DNA of 64,000 bases from assembly GCA_035771165.1 (NCBI GenBank), contig JAWNZC010000259.1, positions 605,501-669,500 on the forward strand. The letters are read 5' to 3'. The position numbers were made by a program, and so were the translations under genes. Positions within the stretch are counted from its first letter, which is position 1, and each line of letters opens with the position of its first letter. Source of the stretch: Paragorgia papillata (taxonomy: Eukaryota > Cnidaria > Anthozoa > Scleralcyonacea > Coralliidae). The notes beneath the pieces were generated by a model. That model had not been told where the DNA came from and did not search any database. It was given only the letters and a program-made list of their open reading frames with translations. Shown here one piece after another: positions 1-11,037 of this stretch.

Positions 1-221
1 TTTCATGAATTCTTGTATTTTAGTTAGTTGGCTAACACCTCGCATGGGACTTGTCCCGTTCGTTTTCAGCCTTATTGGGTTCTCTTGTTATCATTATTAT
101 TATTATTATTATTTACCCAATTAATTAAAGTTGTTAAACAGACCAAGACCGTATTCAATAACTTTCCTATTAGGCAACAACGGATGTTTTCTATTCGGAT
201 TAGTTTAATTTGACGTAAGTA
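1..221. other. Unassigned AT-rich flank
   Basis: Contains a short (TTA)n run at about 91-113. No gene or recognised element seen. Confidence 0.5.
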
Positions 222-1548
222 ATTGGAAACAGTCACTGATCTGAAAAAATAGGACTGGATCGAGTTTTCTATTGTGTCGGATGAGCTGATTTTGAAGCCA
301 GCATATTTGCATTGACCATGAGAGACCATTAGAAACTGCGATTGTGCAAGCAAATCAAACTGAGACACTTGCGAAGTGGGTTTAGAGTCTTGCCAATATA
401 TTTACTTTGCTAACCATAAATGCACAAAAACCTGAACTTAATTCGACGCTTCACAGTTGGCTTTTCTCACCAGATAATTAGAGCCAACGGCGGCCATATT
501 GGGGTGACCTCATTACAAATTCAATGGCTAATCTGAGAGGAAAAGCAAAACTGACCGACATCAAATAACTGTCCAACCAATATGTCCCTTCACTAACATT
601 AATTAGTATAAATTTACAAGTTTATAATGCAAATTCTCGAATTTCATTGGCTATTGCAGGAGTTTATAATTGGTGATATAAACCTCTGGGATAAACCAAT
701 GAAAGTCATTCTTTTAAAAAAATTGACCAATGACAAAGTGCGTAGTGTAGCACGAACAGTGATCATTAGAGCTAGCGGTTGTTCTGTTAAGCAACAATGG
801 CGCCGAAATTATAACGGAGTGAGCAAATGAAAGAAGAAATTGAACATTTAGGCGAAGCAACACGTTCTACAGAAAACAAAAACGGCTACAAAATGGTTAG
901 AATGGAAATTATTAATGGTAAGATCGTTAAATTGTTTATCTGTGTTCGTTTAAAACGAAATAACTGCAAACAAAACACATTTCAAAATTACGCTAGCTGT
1001 TGACATGATTTCGTGATGTAAACTATATGCTAAATTGAATGTTTCTTTCAACTTTTTGTCACTTTTACAAAACAAATGAGTGGATATATATTGTCTCAAT
1101 ATTGTACATGAAAAGCCATGCTAAATTATGCAAGAAAACTTTTCTTTTCCATCAATTATTGTACGGGCCAAGGAGATGTCCGAAATGACTATGAACGTTT
1201 GTTGTTGGCTGTTAAAAAATGTATTAAACGAGCCTCAAAGAATATGTTATGGTCGAGAATTTATTTAACTTTTGTTGGTAAATTTATACTAAAACAATTA
1301 GACAACTCGCCCTCGTTTTCTATGAGCGATAGTCAACTCGGCTTCGCCTCGTTGACTATTCGCTCATAGAAAACTCGTGCTTGTTGTCTAATTGTTAAAT
1401 AGAAAATGTCAAAATGCCCTCCACATGTCTGCAACGCACCACAGTAGTTGTTAGGTGGTCACTCCAATATGGCCACCGTTGGCTTCATTTTCAGTAATAG
1501 AAACTAGATCCAGTCGTATTTTTCAAATCAGTGGAAACAGTGTTGTAG
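222..1548. repeat. Foldback element with imperfect inverted termini
   Basis: The segment at 222-272 (GGAAACAGTCACTGATCTGA and onward) recurs inverted at 1495-1548. A second inverted pair is AGCCAACGGCGGCCATATTG at 481-510 and its complement at 1455-1485. The interior has no convincing coding capacity. Probably a non-autonomous DNA element. Confidence 0.6.
1290..1402. repeat. Near-perfect hairpin, about 50-bp arms
   Basis: The arm starting CAATTAGACAACTCG is mirrored by the complement ending near 1400; the loop is GGCTTCGCC. It resembles the hairpins at 56142-56250 and 61455-61566. Confidence 0.7.
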
Positions 1549-1871
1549 GAGGTTATATATAGCACTGATTTGGGGGGATATTTGTGATATTCATTCTGTT
1601 GTAAATCAATGAAAACCGAGTCTGTTTGGCTAATAATTACTTATAAAGAACAACTACATGCGAATTATCTATAGTAACAAACAATAAAGATGCTATAGCA
1701 CTGCCGCGTAGTGAAGCCGAGTGTTTCTAAAATATTGTTTCTAAAGTGTTTCTAAAATATTGCTTCTAAAGTGTTTCTAAAATATTGTTGCAATTCAGTT
1801 CCTTAACCTGAACACTTCATTTGGTGAACTTTGATGAAAAATTTCCTGCTATGACTTTGATTGCTGTTTAA
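1549..1871. other. Non-coding; contains a 28-bp tandem duplication
   Basis: At 1730-1790 the unit TTTCTAAAGTGTTTCTAAAA TATTG is present about twice. Similar AATATTGTTGCAA sequence occurs in the palindrome at 28597-28873. Confidence 0.5.
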
Positions 1872-2274
1872 AGTGGGTATGAGACGAAAATTAAGGCTAT
1901 CTCATTTGAAAGAACACTTAAAATGATAGAATAACATGTTTTGAAGTTATTCGTTTCTTTGCTTCGTTCTTGAGATATTTCAGTTTGTTTGATGTGCAAA
2001 AGTTAAACATTTTGACGTTAAAGTGCGTGTCACCCAGAACACTAGACATGTAGATTTTCAAGTGATTATATTTGACAATAGCGAAGATATACAACGTTTT
2101 TTGGTAACTCATTATGCACATAATGCACATCAAAATATTTAATTTGTATATCAAACAAACTGAAATATCTCAAGAACGAAGCAAGGAAACGAAAAACTGC
2201 AAAAGATGTTACTCTATCATTTAAGTGTTCTTTCAAATAAGACAAACTTAATTTTCGTTTCATAGGCACTTTAA
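1872..2274. mobile_element. Palindromic MITE (family with TTTCATAGGCACTTTAA ends)
   Basis: Arms of about 150-190 bp carry the motif GAAATATCTCAAGAACGAAG and its complement. Related copies lie at 2416-2530 (half), 23530-23765 (half) and 28035-28540 (full). No transposase is seen. Confidence 0.8.
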
Positions 2275-2415
2275 CTAATAATCATATTTTCGATTATTTC
2301 TTGATTACACGAACTTTTCGGGTATACCTCCAACTCTAAGGCACGATATTTCGGAGGCGTTCCATTCATCTAATAAGACAATTGATTAGACATTAAGGTT
2401 AAATATTGTCGCGTA

Positions 2416-2530
2416 AGCTGAAATATCTCAACAACGAAGCAAGGAAACGAAAAACTGCAAAAGATGTTACTTTGTCATTTTATGTGTTCTTTTGGATAAG
2501 ACAAACTTAATTTTTGTTTTATAAGCACTT
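2416..2530. repeat. Half copy of the 1872-2274 MITE family
   Basis: CTGAAATATCTCAACAACG through GACAAACTTAATTTTTG matches the right arm of the neighbouring MITE. The other arm is missing. Confidence 0.75.
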
Positions 2531-2559
2531 GAAATCAAAATTACTTGTGCTCAACTCAC

Positions 2560-2681
2560 CTTCGTCGTTTTCGGCTGGATATCCTGTCTCCCAGCCATCC
2601 CAGTCAACGGCGCGCCGAATAAAAAGAAGATGCATACGGTGGAGAGCACGACGCACTCCACGTCGTAGAACGGCGATTAAC
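2560..2681 (-). CDS. Possible isolated exon of an unrecognised gene
   Basis: On the - strand an open segment of 122 nt lies between a good acceptor (TTTGTTTGCTAG) and a consensus donor (GAAG|GTGAGT). The open frame includes FIRRAVDWDGWETGYPAE. It is GC-richer than its surroundings. No family recognised, and no partner exon identified. It could equally be a chance open stretch. Confidence 0.25.
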
Positions 2682-2762
2682 CTAGCAAACAAAATTTTAA
2701 TGAATTAAATATATATATATATATTTATATTTATTAAGGATAAAAATACAGTTTTAAAAAGT

Positions 2763-2804
2763 TCGGCTACTCGAGTTTCACGCTCAAAGCGATCATCAGA
2801 CTAA
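2763..2804 (-). ncRNA. Hammerhead ribozyme-like core, degenerate
   Basis: The - strand reads CTGATGA, then a stem CGCT-TTG-AGCG closed by a T-T mismatch, then GAAAC, then a CTCGAG palindrome. Both invariant core boxes are present. Helix I pairing is not convincing and position 10.1/11.1 is not paired, so it is probably a decayed Penelope/retrozyme-type motif. Flanked by (AT)n tracts at 2707-2725 and 2898-2921. Confidence 0.5.
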
Positions 2805-2942
2805 AGGTTTTTAAAGATATGAATATCGCTATAAGTATTTAAAATGTAAGTATACGTATTTACATAAAAATTTGTTTTGGTGTATGCACCAAATATCTAT
2901 CTATATATATATATATATATATGTGGTCCAACGCAGTTTAGA

Positions 2943-3657
2943 TTAAAAGAAACGCTTGGAATTGACGATAAAGTCTTGAACACATAAGAACAAGTTTGCA
3001 TTAATTTGATACGAAACGTCAGGATTTCCATATAAAATCCACTGTAGACGAGACTGTCTAGACGCGTTTGACCATTCTGTACCAATTAACTGTGCAGCGG
3101 AGGCAAAAAGGTTGATACGAAGAGCAGCATATCGGTTACAGTGAAAAAAGAAATGTAAAACTGACTCTTTTGCCGAGCCACAAAGACAAGAAGGAGATGG
3201 CACACAATTCTTAAGAAATAAGTGGTATATATAAACGTAATCGCGCATGAAGGATGGCAGCAAAACGGTTACCAACATAATACAAATTATTGGGAACCGG
3301 ATCATTGTGCATGCCATATTGAGATATTTATTTTAAAGCTAGTTAACGAATCAGAAGAACGAACATCACTTGGTAAGTTGTTCCAAAGTTTGGTAGACGA
3401 TACAATAAAATATTTCTTAAAGCATTCGGTTCAGGCGAAAGGAACACTTAGATCATCGCTTGTACGAAGACTGTAAGTTGACCTATCTAATACTATTTTT
3501 TTTCTATCTATCTGACCTGTTACTAACTCTGACAGGGCAGGTTTCTAATAAATAATTAGGTGCTAAATTATTTACAATTTTATACATCATAACAAGTTTA
3601 TCACAACTGCGCCTGTCTTTGAGTTTAACCCAAGCTAATTCTTCAAGTAAACTTTCT
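2943..3657 (-). pseudogene. LINE ORF2 C-terminal region
   Basis: Frames on the - strand include LLEELAWVKLKDRRSCDKLV, then KLWNNLPSDVRSSDSLTSFK, and a Cys/His cluster CLCGSAKESVLHFFFHC typical of LINE C-termini. Several stops and a frameshift near 3320 show it is dead. Coding resumes at 5739 after the inserted element at 3663-5733. Confidence 0.85.
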
Positions 3658-3779
3658 CTAAGCAGGGGCGGATTTAGCGTTAGTCAAATAAGTCAGATGA
3701 CTAAGGTGAAAATTGTTAAGAAATAATTATAAATATCATCATATATTAACTTACTAATTGGTCTAAACAAGAAAAATTG

Positions 3780-4050
3780 CGATCGAGGGCTGACTGGCTT
3801 AGAATTTTGCAGGATTTGGGCCGACTTAGATATTTTGATTGGTCGAAACCAGATAAATTGCGAGCGCTGACTGGTTTAGGTGTTTTGCAGGATTTAGGCC
3901 GATTTAGCCAATCCCGGTTTAGAATCTTGCAGGATTTAGGCCGATTTAGCCATTCTCATTGGTCCAAAACACCCAAATCGCGAGCGCTGACTGGTTTAGA
4001 ATTTTGCAGGATTTAGGCCGATTTAGCCATTGTGATTGGCCAAAACGAGG
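3780..4050. repeat. Subterminal tandem repeat in the hAT-like element
   Basis: Three to four copies of a unit of about 50-85 bp built on GCAGGATTTAGGCCGATTTA with interleaved ATTGGTC and GCGAGCGCTGACTGG. Such subterminal arrays can act as transposase-binding sites (inference). Confidence 0.8.
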
Positions 4051-4844
4051 CAAATCGCGGAATGTGATTGGTTGATTGCTTTGCCGAAAGTATGCCGTAC
4101 CGGAAGCCTGCAAAATGCGGTCTGCAAGGTCTTCGATCAGTCTAATTCTGTTCGATCGATTCATGGCTTCTACAAGCTTGTTAGGTCGTGCGTTGTGTGC
4201 TTTAAAAAGCAGCGATGATGTTCTTTTGCGGCAAATGTATGTTGATTTGTCTGCGAGAATCTGCTTGTCGAGTACTGACGGCCAGAGAGCATTTCCCCAA
4301 GATTGGGAAGACATCGGTGCTGAGACGGTCTCAGTCTATTTGGCACAACACATGAAGGCGGACAAGCTAGAGTAAGCCATATGTCGCTCTAAGGTAAGCT
4401 TATAGGTACAGTAGTTCATCAATATGGATTCAATATCGATGTTAGTCTGTTGTCATGTTACTTCCCTAACCTTTGTTGATATCCGTTCCATATTAGCATA
4501 ATCTGCGTTGAGCACACTGGTATAAACCAATGCTATTAAATGCTTCATGTAGTACTATAAACACTACTTAGGTAGTGTTTCAATTCTAGATACTCACTAG
4601 TATGTCATAATCATGATGCAGAGTCAGATTGCCTTTCCACAATAGTTTACATAATACATTCGTCCTCAGTTCATATTACAAGTCAGTTAATTGTCTAGAT
4701 ATATAACATACAGTATTATAAGTAATAACATATAACTTTTAAACATATACATGTACATGAGGTCTGGGCCTGGGGAAACAGATCAAAAGCTAAGCAATAA
4801 ATATCTACATGACATTTCTACAAATTTCCATGTATTATCGTTAT

Positions 4845-4985
4845 ACATCAAGTAAGCATTCTTCTCACATGTGGCTATTATGAAATTTTAATCTGATAAT
4901 TGCACTGGACAGGAATTGAACTTGGGTTGCTGGTGCCTGAAAACCAGACAGCTCATAGTAACATGGGTTAGTAGGGGGATGGGTA
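4845..4985 (-). mobile_element. tRNA-derived SINE relic
   Basis: The - strand carries a B-box-like AGTTCAATTCC followed by the ATTATCAGATTAAAATTTC body seen in the clearer copy at 38867-39057. The 5' head is decayed. Confidence 0.5.
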
Positions 4986-5738
4986 GTGACATATTAGATG
5001 TGGGTTAGAATGATCGGGATGATGTAGAGAGTTGAGCTACTCTACACTGTATGTCTATGTCCATGTAATGTCCATTATGGTCATTAACAAAAGCTTAACC
5101 AGAGCTTAACCAGACTCCTAACCAGACATTGTCTGCTTGGGTTGAGGTTTAAAAGGCAAGTATCAGGCATTTGAAAGCCAGACAGCTCTGGGTAGGTGGG
5201 GCTCAACAGCCATGGAAGGTAGCCCACCTTGCTCTGGGTTATGCAGAATGTTAAATTCAGCTACAGTAGACCTTCACTTGTGTGTTGGTCAGGCTGTCCA
5301 TGTTGGATTCACTGACTGAAACAATGTAACTGGTGTTTCCTAGGCATGCTGATGAACTTTGACATCAACAGCCAACTTTTTTATATTAGAATGTGACCAC
5401 ATATCTCTCTACTGTTTATTGGATTTCCCCACCCTCATTCCTGGAAAAACTTAGCCTTACACACTTGCAAACTATCACAAGGTTTGTAAGACAACAAGAA
5501 AATATCAAAGTCCAATTTAGATAAAATGTATCTTGAAAATGATAAAATGTTCATTAAAAACATGTTTTAAAACGTTTAAAATTTTGCTCAAATGTGCTGT
5601 CAGAATGCAGGAAATACCATTTCAGAGATCCAAATTTCAAACATTTTCCGGGGGGCATGCCCCTGAACCCCCCTAGAAATATGGGCCCGCAGCAACTTTG
5701 ACTAAGGTATCAAAATTCCTAGATCCGCCCCTGCTAAG

Positions 5739-6402
5739 TGTTCCCTTCATTGCCCCTGTAACAACAATTCTGGCCGCTTCAAATTGAAGGTTTTCTAGAA
5801 GATCCCGGTCGGTTTCCAAGCAACCGTCCCACACGACGTCTGTATATTCAAGACAGGAACGAACTAGAGATTTGTACAAAATTTATTTATTTCCATTTTA
5901 AATTTCATGGTTTGAGCATGTTTAGCCTTTTCGAAGCTTTTTGGTGAATTTTCAGAATGTGAGAACGCCATGAAAGATTACATGTGAGTGTCACACCTAA
6001 ATGATCATGTGAAGGAATTTGACACATAAAGTGGAGGATGAAATGGCCTGTTCCAATTTGCCGTAAAGATCATACTTTTAGTCTTTTGTGCATTTAATGT
6101 GACTAGCCATTGGTTAGACCAAGCGGAAATCGAACTAAGATCTCTACTGAATTTAGTAGCTGAAACGACAGGTGAATTTACTTCCTCGATCAGAAGTGAG
6201 TCATCAGCAAACAAAAAACACTCCGAAGATATATTGTCGACAATGTCGTTAATATAGACGAGAAACAGAATTAAGCGGGCCGAGGACGGATCCCTGAGGG
6301 ACACCAGCCTCGATTTTTCCCCAATTTGAACTTACGCCATCAATTGTTACACGCTGAACTCTATCGGACAGATAACTTTTAACATGGCTAGAAATCCAGG
6401 AC
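5739..6402 (-). pseudogene. LINE ORF2 reverse transcriptase, palm to thumb
   Basis: On the - strand: AGVPQGSVLGPL (6270-6310 region), FLVYINDIVDN, the catalytic FADDSLL box, then WLVTLNAQKTKSMIF. A further frame (5673-5879) reads CLEYTDVVWDGCLETDRDLL. A frameshift after GPL and loss of sequence near 5900-6000 inactivate it. Confidence 0.88.
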
Positions 6403-7284
6403 ACTCAGCGGCAGTGGCCTGTGGGCTCATATTTAGATGGAAATATTAATTTGAAAATTCTGATGGCTAAATATCGATCATTTCGGCTATAAACAGAAGT
6501 CTATAGCAATAAATTAAAGTAGAGTTATTCGCTAAAATGTCTTATTGACCCATTTCGTACCCAAATATCAAATTACAAAAGGTTTAATCGTCTAGACAGG
6601 CCTGTACACTCATACTCACAAAAATTGCCGCATAAATTTCGGTTATTATTTCTGAATCCACAGTCACATTTAATAATAATAACAGCGGTTAAGACCCTGG
6701 CAACCTAGCAACAGCTCCATAAAAAATGGCGGACAAGAACCCGAAATTATCGAGGAATGCATTGCTTCTTCACGCCGAGTTCAGTATTTATCTCGGCGCT
6801 TGATGGCTTAAATTACAACGACTCGGCTGCCAATAAATCGTACATTTTAAGGTCTTTGGGAACCTATTAAACAACGAAAAAGTGGAACGAACAACTCCGC
6901 AAAACAAAGTAACGTTCATCCCGAGCAAATTCAGACGTTCGCATCGTGGACAAACAACACAGAAGCAGCCAAAATTGGAGCTCCAAAATAAGTGATATAG
7001 CAGATTAATAGACTTTAAACAGCGAATAAGAGGTATGCTTGTGAGGGGCTCGGGAACCTATTTAGGACGCTCCAAACTTAATAGAAATTGTAGTGCTGAA
7101 CGATTGTTCAATTTGGTGAAGTTTTGGACGTTCGCATGTCGGAATTTACAATAGTAAATAACCGAAAATGATTGTTCTTTATATTTCCTTAAGAAATCTA
7201 TTGAAGGACGCCATATTGAATTAATTAAAAAGGGATTCAGTGCGCATGCTTTGCCGCCATGTTGTCCTCGATTTCTGGCCATGA
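6403..7284. mobile_element. Unidentified insertion splitting LINE RT
   Basis: The LINE frame stops at GISGCLLQW (7285) and resumes at WISSHVKSYLSDRVQ (6402). The insert is about 880 bp, AT-rich and non-coding. Edges look like short inverted repeats (AGAAATCGAGGACA and TGTCCTGGATTTCT). No clear target duplication seen. Confidence 0.55.
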
Positions 7285-8460
7285 CCATTGAAGCAAACAG
7301 CCACTAATACCTAAACTTTCAAGTTTGGCTAATAAGCCCCTGTGCCAGACTTTATCAAAGGCTTTCGAAATGTCAAGGAAAACCGCCCTCACCTCAAGAC
7401 CTTTTTCTAAAGCTTTATAAATTTTATTTATTATATACATTAATTGCATAACCGTTGAATCATGCACCAGGGCGGAATCCCGACTGAAAACGATAAAAAA
7501 CCCCGCAATTAGTAAGAAAGTCGTATAGACTTATAAAAACAACTTTTTCGCATATTTTGGATAGGCTGGTCAATAAAGATATCGGGCGATAGTTAATTTT
7601 TATTTGACGATTGTCTTTCTTAAACAATGGAACAAACATTAACCATCTTCCAACAAATAGGATACTGTCCAATGGAAAGCGAAAGATTTATCAAGCGAGT
7701 TAAGAGGTTTGTAAATACCGAAGGCACATATAGTTTTAACGTTTGGTTGCTTATATTGTCAACGCCACAAGCTTTAGAAATATCTAGATTAAGTAAAAGA
7801 TTTAAGACTTGAGGCTCAGTGGCAACAATGGACGACAGAGAATAATAAGAAGAAGAGAGCAATGGAAGAGCAGAGGTATAGCATCGGAAGGTAAAACGGA
7901 TTGGCTAATAAAATATTCATTAAACACCTCGGCCTTTTGCCTTGAATCGGAAATTACATTGCCAGGGGAGCGCGACTTATTGCCAAATAATGATTTTGAG
8001 ATGCTCCACCATTTTTTGGCTGACGTTGGAGTCGCTAAGACCGATTTCAATTTTCTAACAATCCTTTTTGGCTAACCTGATTAAATTAACAACTAAATTT
8101 CTTTGGGCTGTGTAACGCTCCCAGGCAGAGCACTTTTGACTCGTGAGAAAGATGATAAAAGACGATCACGTTTACGGATAGCTGTGCGAATCAGGACATT
8201 CATCCAGGGCTTGTCTTTGGGTCGAATTGTAATTTGCTTAATTGGGATATAAATATCGACAATCGGTTTAAATAATTGAAGCCATTTGTCGTAAATGCAA
8301 TCGATCGATTCATCCGCAGCGAAGAGCTGAAAACAACTGAGTCCCAATCAGCATTGTTTAAAGCCGCGTTTAGACCGTTAACATTTACATTTCTGAAATT
8401 ACGAACCGTTCGATTAAAAGCTTTAGGTTTGCGTGAAGAAATATTTAAATTGGCTTGCTT
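7285..8460 (-). pseudogene. LINE ORF2, linker and RT fingers/palm
   Basis: Four overlapping frames on the - strand: RPKDKPWMNVLIRTAIRKRD (linker), SAKKWWSISKSLFGNK, DISKACGVDNISNQTLK then NYRPISLLTSLSKICEKV, and AVFLDISKAFDKVWHRGLLA (RT domain 1-3 signature). Frameshifts separate them. Confidence 0.9.
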
Positions 8461-9410
8461 GAGGGCTGAGACCCCGTTTACACGGTACCGGACGAAAACA
8501 GGTGGATCCGTACTAATTCGAGACCGGTTCCGAATTCGTCCAGTACCGTGTAAACGGGGTTTCAGGAGCTGTTTACATTAAACGGGATCTCGCCCAATCT
8601 CGTTCCCAGAGCCCACGTTCCCCACCCGGGAAACGAGAGACTGGGTAATCCGTTTCAAATCACAGGATTCTTGTTATTCCAGTTGAGGTACGCATGCGTT
8701 AATATCCGAGCGGAATCTGGATTATATGTTCTCCTTGTTTGACTTTTTCCCCAAACAAGTCAATGGGGTTGCTGGCGAAGCTCGAATTACAGCATCTACA
8801 CACATACGGCGAAGACATCGATCGCGGCAACGTCTTCACTGGAGTCTTGTCGTCAGACATCTTTATTATTTTGGTTTTATTAATTCTACTTCCGGTCACT
8901 TCAGACCAACTCATGCTCACTATTCAGCCAATAACGTAACGATTTGAAACGGATTATCCCAGAGTCTCTTTGGATCTCGCCATGCATGTATATCTCTCAT
9001 ATTTATCCCCTTCCGTTTATATGGAAAGATGTTTGCCGGGACGTTTTTTCGTCCCGTCCCGGCAAAGCGGGATCCCGGCTAGTGTGGGACAATTTTCGCC
9101 ATGTAAATGCTCTGTCCCGCCTAACTGGGACGATATGACAGATACTGTTTCGAGTATTTATTTATTTTTATTCGATACTAATGAGTAATAACGGCTAGTA
9201 GGAGGACAGCAGCTCTTATAATACGTCAAATTCTATTTATTTCTCTGTTATTCTGTTTTTTTTACATCTTTCTAGCTGTGTTGTGAAACGTCCCGGTCGC
9301 AATTGTCCCGCCTGGAAACATTCTCATATAAACCCGGGATGAAAAACCTCCCGTCTAACGTCCCGTCCCGGCAAACGTCCCGTCCTGCCTTCCCTATAAA
9401 CAGCCCCTCG
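8461..9410. mobile_element. Nested MITE cluster inside LINE ORF2
   Basis: The outer element has GGGCTG...CAGCCCC ends with AGCTGTTTACATT / CCCTATAAACAGC termini. Inside are a 90-bp palindrome (8471-8560, ACCCCGTTTACACGGTACCG ends) and an element with termini GGGTAATCCGTTTCAAATC (8644) and its complement (8941-8961). CCCGTCCCGGCAAA motifs recur. All non-coding. Confidence 0.7.
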
Positions 9411-10216
9411 ATGTGCCTGTATACTGTAGATGTAAAATACCCAAGAGAGTCTGTAATTATGAGGTCCAGAATAGTTTCGCCTAAAAGGGTGACACGAGTC
9501 GGTTCGTCAATTAGTTGAGAGAGATTATTACATTCTAAAAAATTGTAAAGCTTAATTCCAACATCGGTTTTGATGTTGTTGATGTGTCCATAAAATTGTA
9601 GTGAGCGTTAAAGTCACCTAAGATAATTACAGCCGAGAAATCAGAGGTCAAAGAAATCAAATCTAAACTGTGCTGAAAATACGTAAGAAAAGCTTCAAAC
9701 TGCTCAGCGTTTTGATTAGGTGGCCTATAACATACACCACAGAGTAGTTTGAAGCGGTCAACATTAATTTCAGCCCATAAAAACGTTTCGTTTGAAGGAG
9801 ATTCGAAATCAGAACGCCTTACGTTATAAGAAAGACACTCGGCAATATACAGAGCAACGCCACCTCCACGGAAGTCACGGTCTTTCCGCAAGGGAATATT
9901 ATAGCCATGCAGGCATCAAAATAGAATCGTCTGAGATATTCGAATTCAACCAAGACTCCGAAAAAGCAAACAATATACAGAGCAACGCCACCTCCACGGA
10001 AGTCACACGGTCTTTCCACAAGGGAATATTATAGCCATGCAGACATCAAAATAGAATCGTCTGAGATATTCGAATTCAACCAAGACTCCGAAAAAGCAAA
10101 CAGATCAAACTTTTTAAAACTAACAATAGCAGAAATTTCACTGATCTTATTATCATCGTTATTTAAACTCCTTGCATTAAGATGTGCAATAGACATGCTG
10201 AGTCGCCGAGGACCGG
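9411..10216 (-). pseudogene. LINE ORF2 APE-type endonuclease
   Basis: The - strand from 10194 reads MSIAHLNARSLNNDDNKISE, then FDLFAFSESWL, then after a frameshift RDFRGGGVALYIAECLSYNV, GVCYRPPNQNAEQFEAFL and the AP-endonuclease signature IILGDFNAHY. An internal 128-bp tandem duplication and frameshifts disrupt it. Confidence 0.9.
9843..10100. repeat. Tandem duplication, 128-130 bp unit
   Basis: 9843-9970 and 9971-10100 are nearly identical (differences include CACGG/CACACGG and GCAAGG/ACAAGG). The duplication lies within the endonuclease region and repeats the FRGGGVALYI codons. Confidence 0.92.
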
Positions 10217-10224
10217 GGTTTGGA

Positions 10225-11029
10225 CATTGGCGTAGCCAGGGTCTTGGGTTTGGGTGGGGGGGGGGGGGGGCGAGAACGTCGGCCTCCTAGGGGGTTCCCC
10301 CCCGGCATGCACCCCTGGAAAATTTTGAATTTCTAGGGTCTCGGAAACACTATTTCCTGCGTTTTGAGGCAAGTATTTAAGAGTAATCGGAAAGCCATAA
10401 ATTACATAATTTTGTTGAAATCAAACCAGAACATAGAATGATACACGTGCGAATATCTTTAGATTTATTTATAAACAAGTCGTAAATGTAAAAACAGGTT
10501 GGAGGCATTTTGTATAGACCCTTAGTATTGTAAGTTATATAGCATATGCATGCCTGAAGTACTATTTAAAACACGTTCTGCGAGTGTTTTGAATGGCTTA
10601 AAAAACGATCACCATTTGGTAAGTTCGTTGGCGTAGTAATTTTGAAAAATAACGTTGTCTAAGGCGAGAAAATCAAAGCTAAAGTTTATGTAAATCAGAT
10701 GGGGAAAACACAAAGAAAAATCATAACCGTATCGTGGTTTTATATCTGATAAAATTTTCTCCTGATTTACATAAACTTTAGCTTTGATTTTCTCACCTTA
10801 GACAACGTTATTTTTCAAAATTACTACGCCAACGAACTTACCAAATGGTGATCGTTTTTTAAGCCATTCAAAACACTCGCAGAACGTGTTTTAAATAGTA
10901 CATAACACATCACTATCTACTGCATGCACTTGGACTTAAAACAACTCCCCCCCCCCCTACAAGTTTCTCCACAGATTTAAACTTTTCACGAGAACGGTCT
11001 TGGGGGGGGGGGGGGGGTAGACGCCACTG
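10225..11029. mobile_element. hAT-like MITE, 805 bp, with 8-bp target duplication
   Basis: GGTTTGGA occurs at 10217-10224 and 11030-11037. Inverted ends are CATTGGCGTAG and CTAGACGCCACTG-type. Long G runs lie just inside each end (10256-10270, 11001-11017). A 140-bp foldback occupies the centre. Confidence 0.9.
10559..10901. repeat. Long palindrome, ~140-bp arms
   Basis: Left arm 10559-10698 (GTACTATTTAAAACACGTTC...) and right arm 10763-10901 are near-perfect complements around a ~64-bp loop. It is nested in the hAT-like MITE and shows little decay. Confidence 0.92.
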
Positions 11030-11037
11030 GGTTTGGA

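Larger units (their letters stand above)
3663..5733. mobile_element. hAT-like non-autonomous DNA transposon, 2071 bp
   Basis: Termini CAGGGGCGGATTTAG and CTAGATCCGCCCCTG are inverted. A 5-bp duplication CTAAG sits at 3658-3662 and 5734-5738, inside the LINE ORF2 frame. The right subterminal part has a GGGGGGCATGCCCC block. No transposase-like frame recognised; frames at 4036-4375 match nothing I know. Confidence 0.8.

Noticed and set aside
4036..4375. Overlapping open frames inside the hAT-like element
   Set aside because: No transposase motif; overlapping frames on both strands suggest chance.
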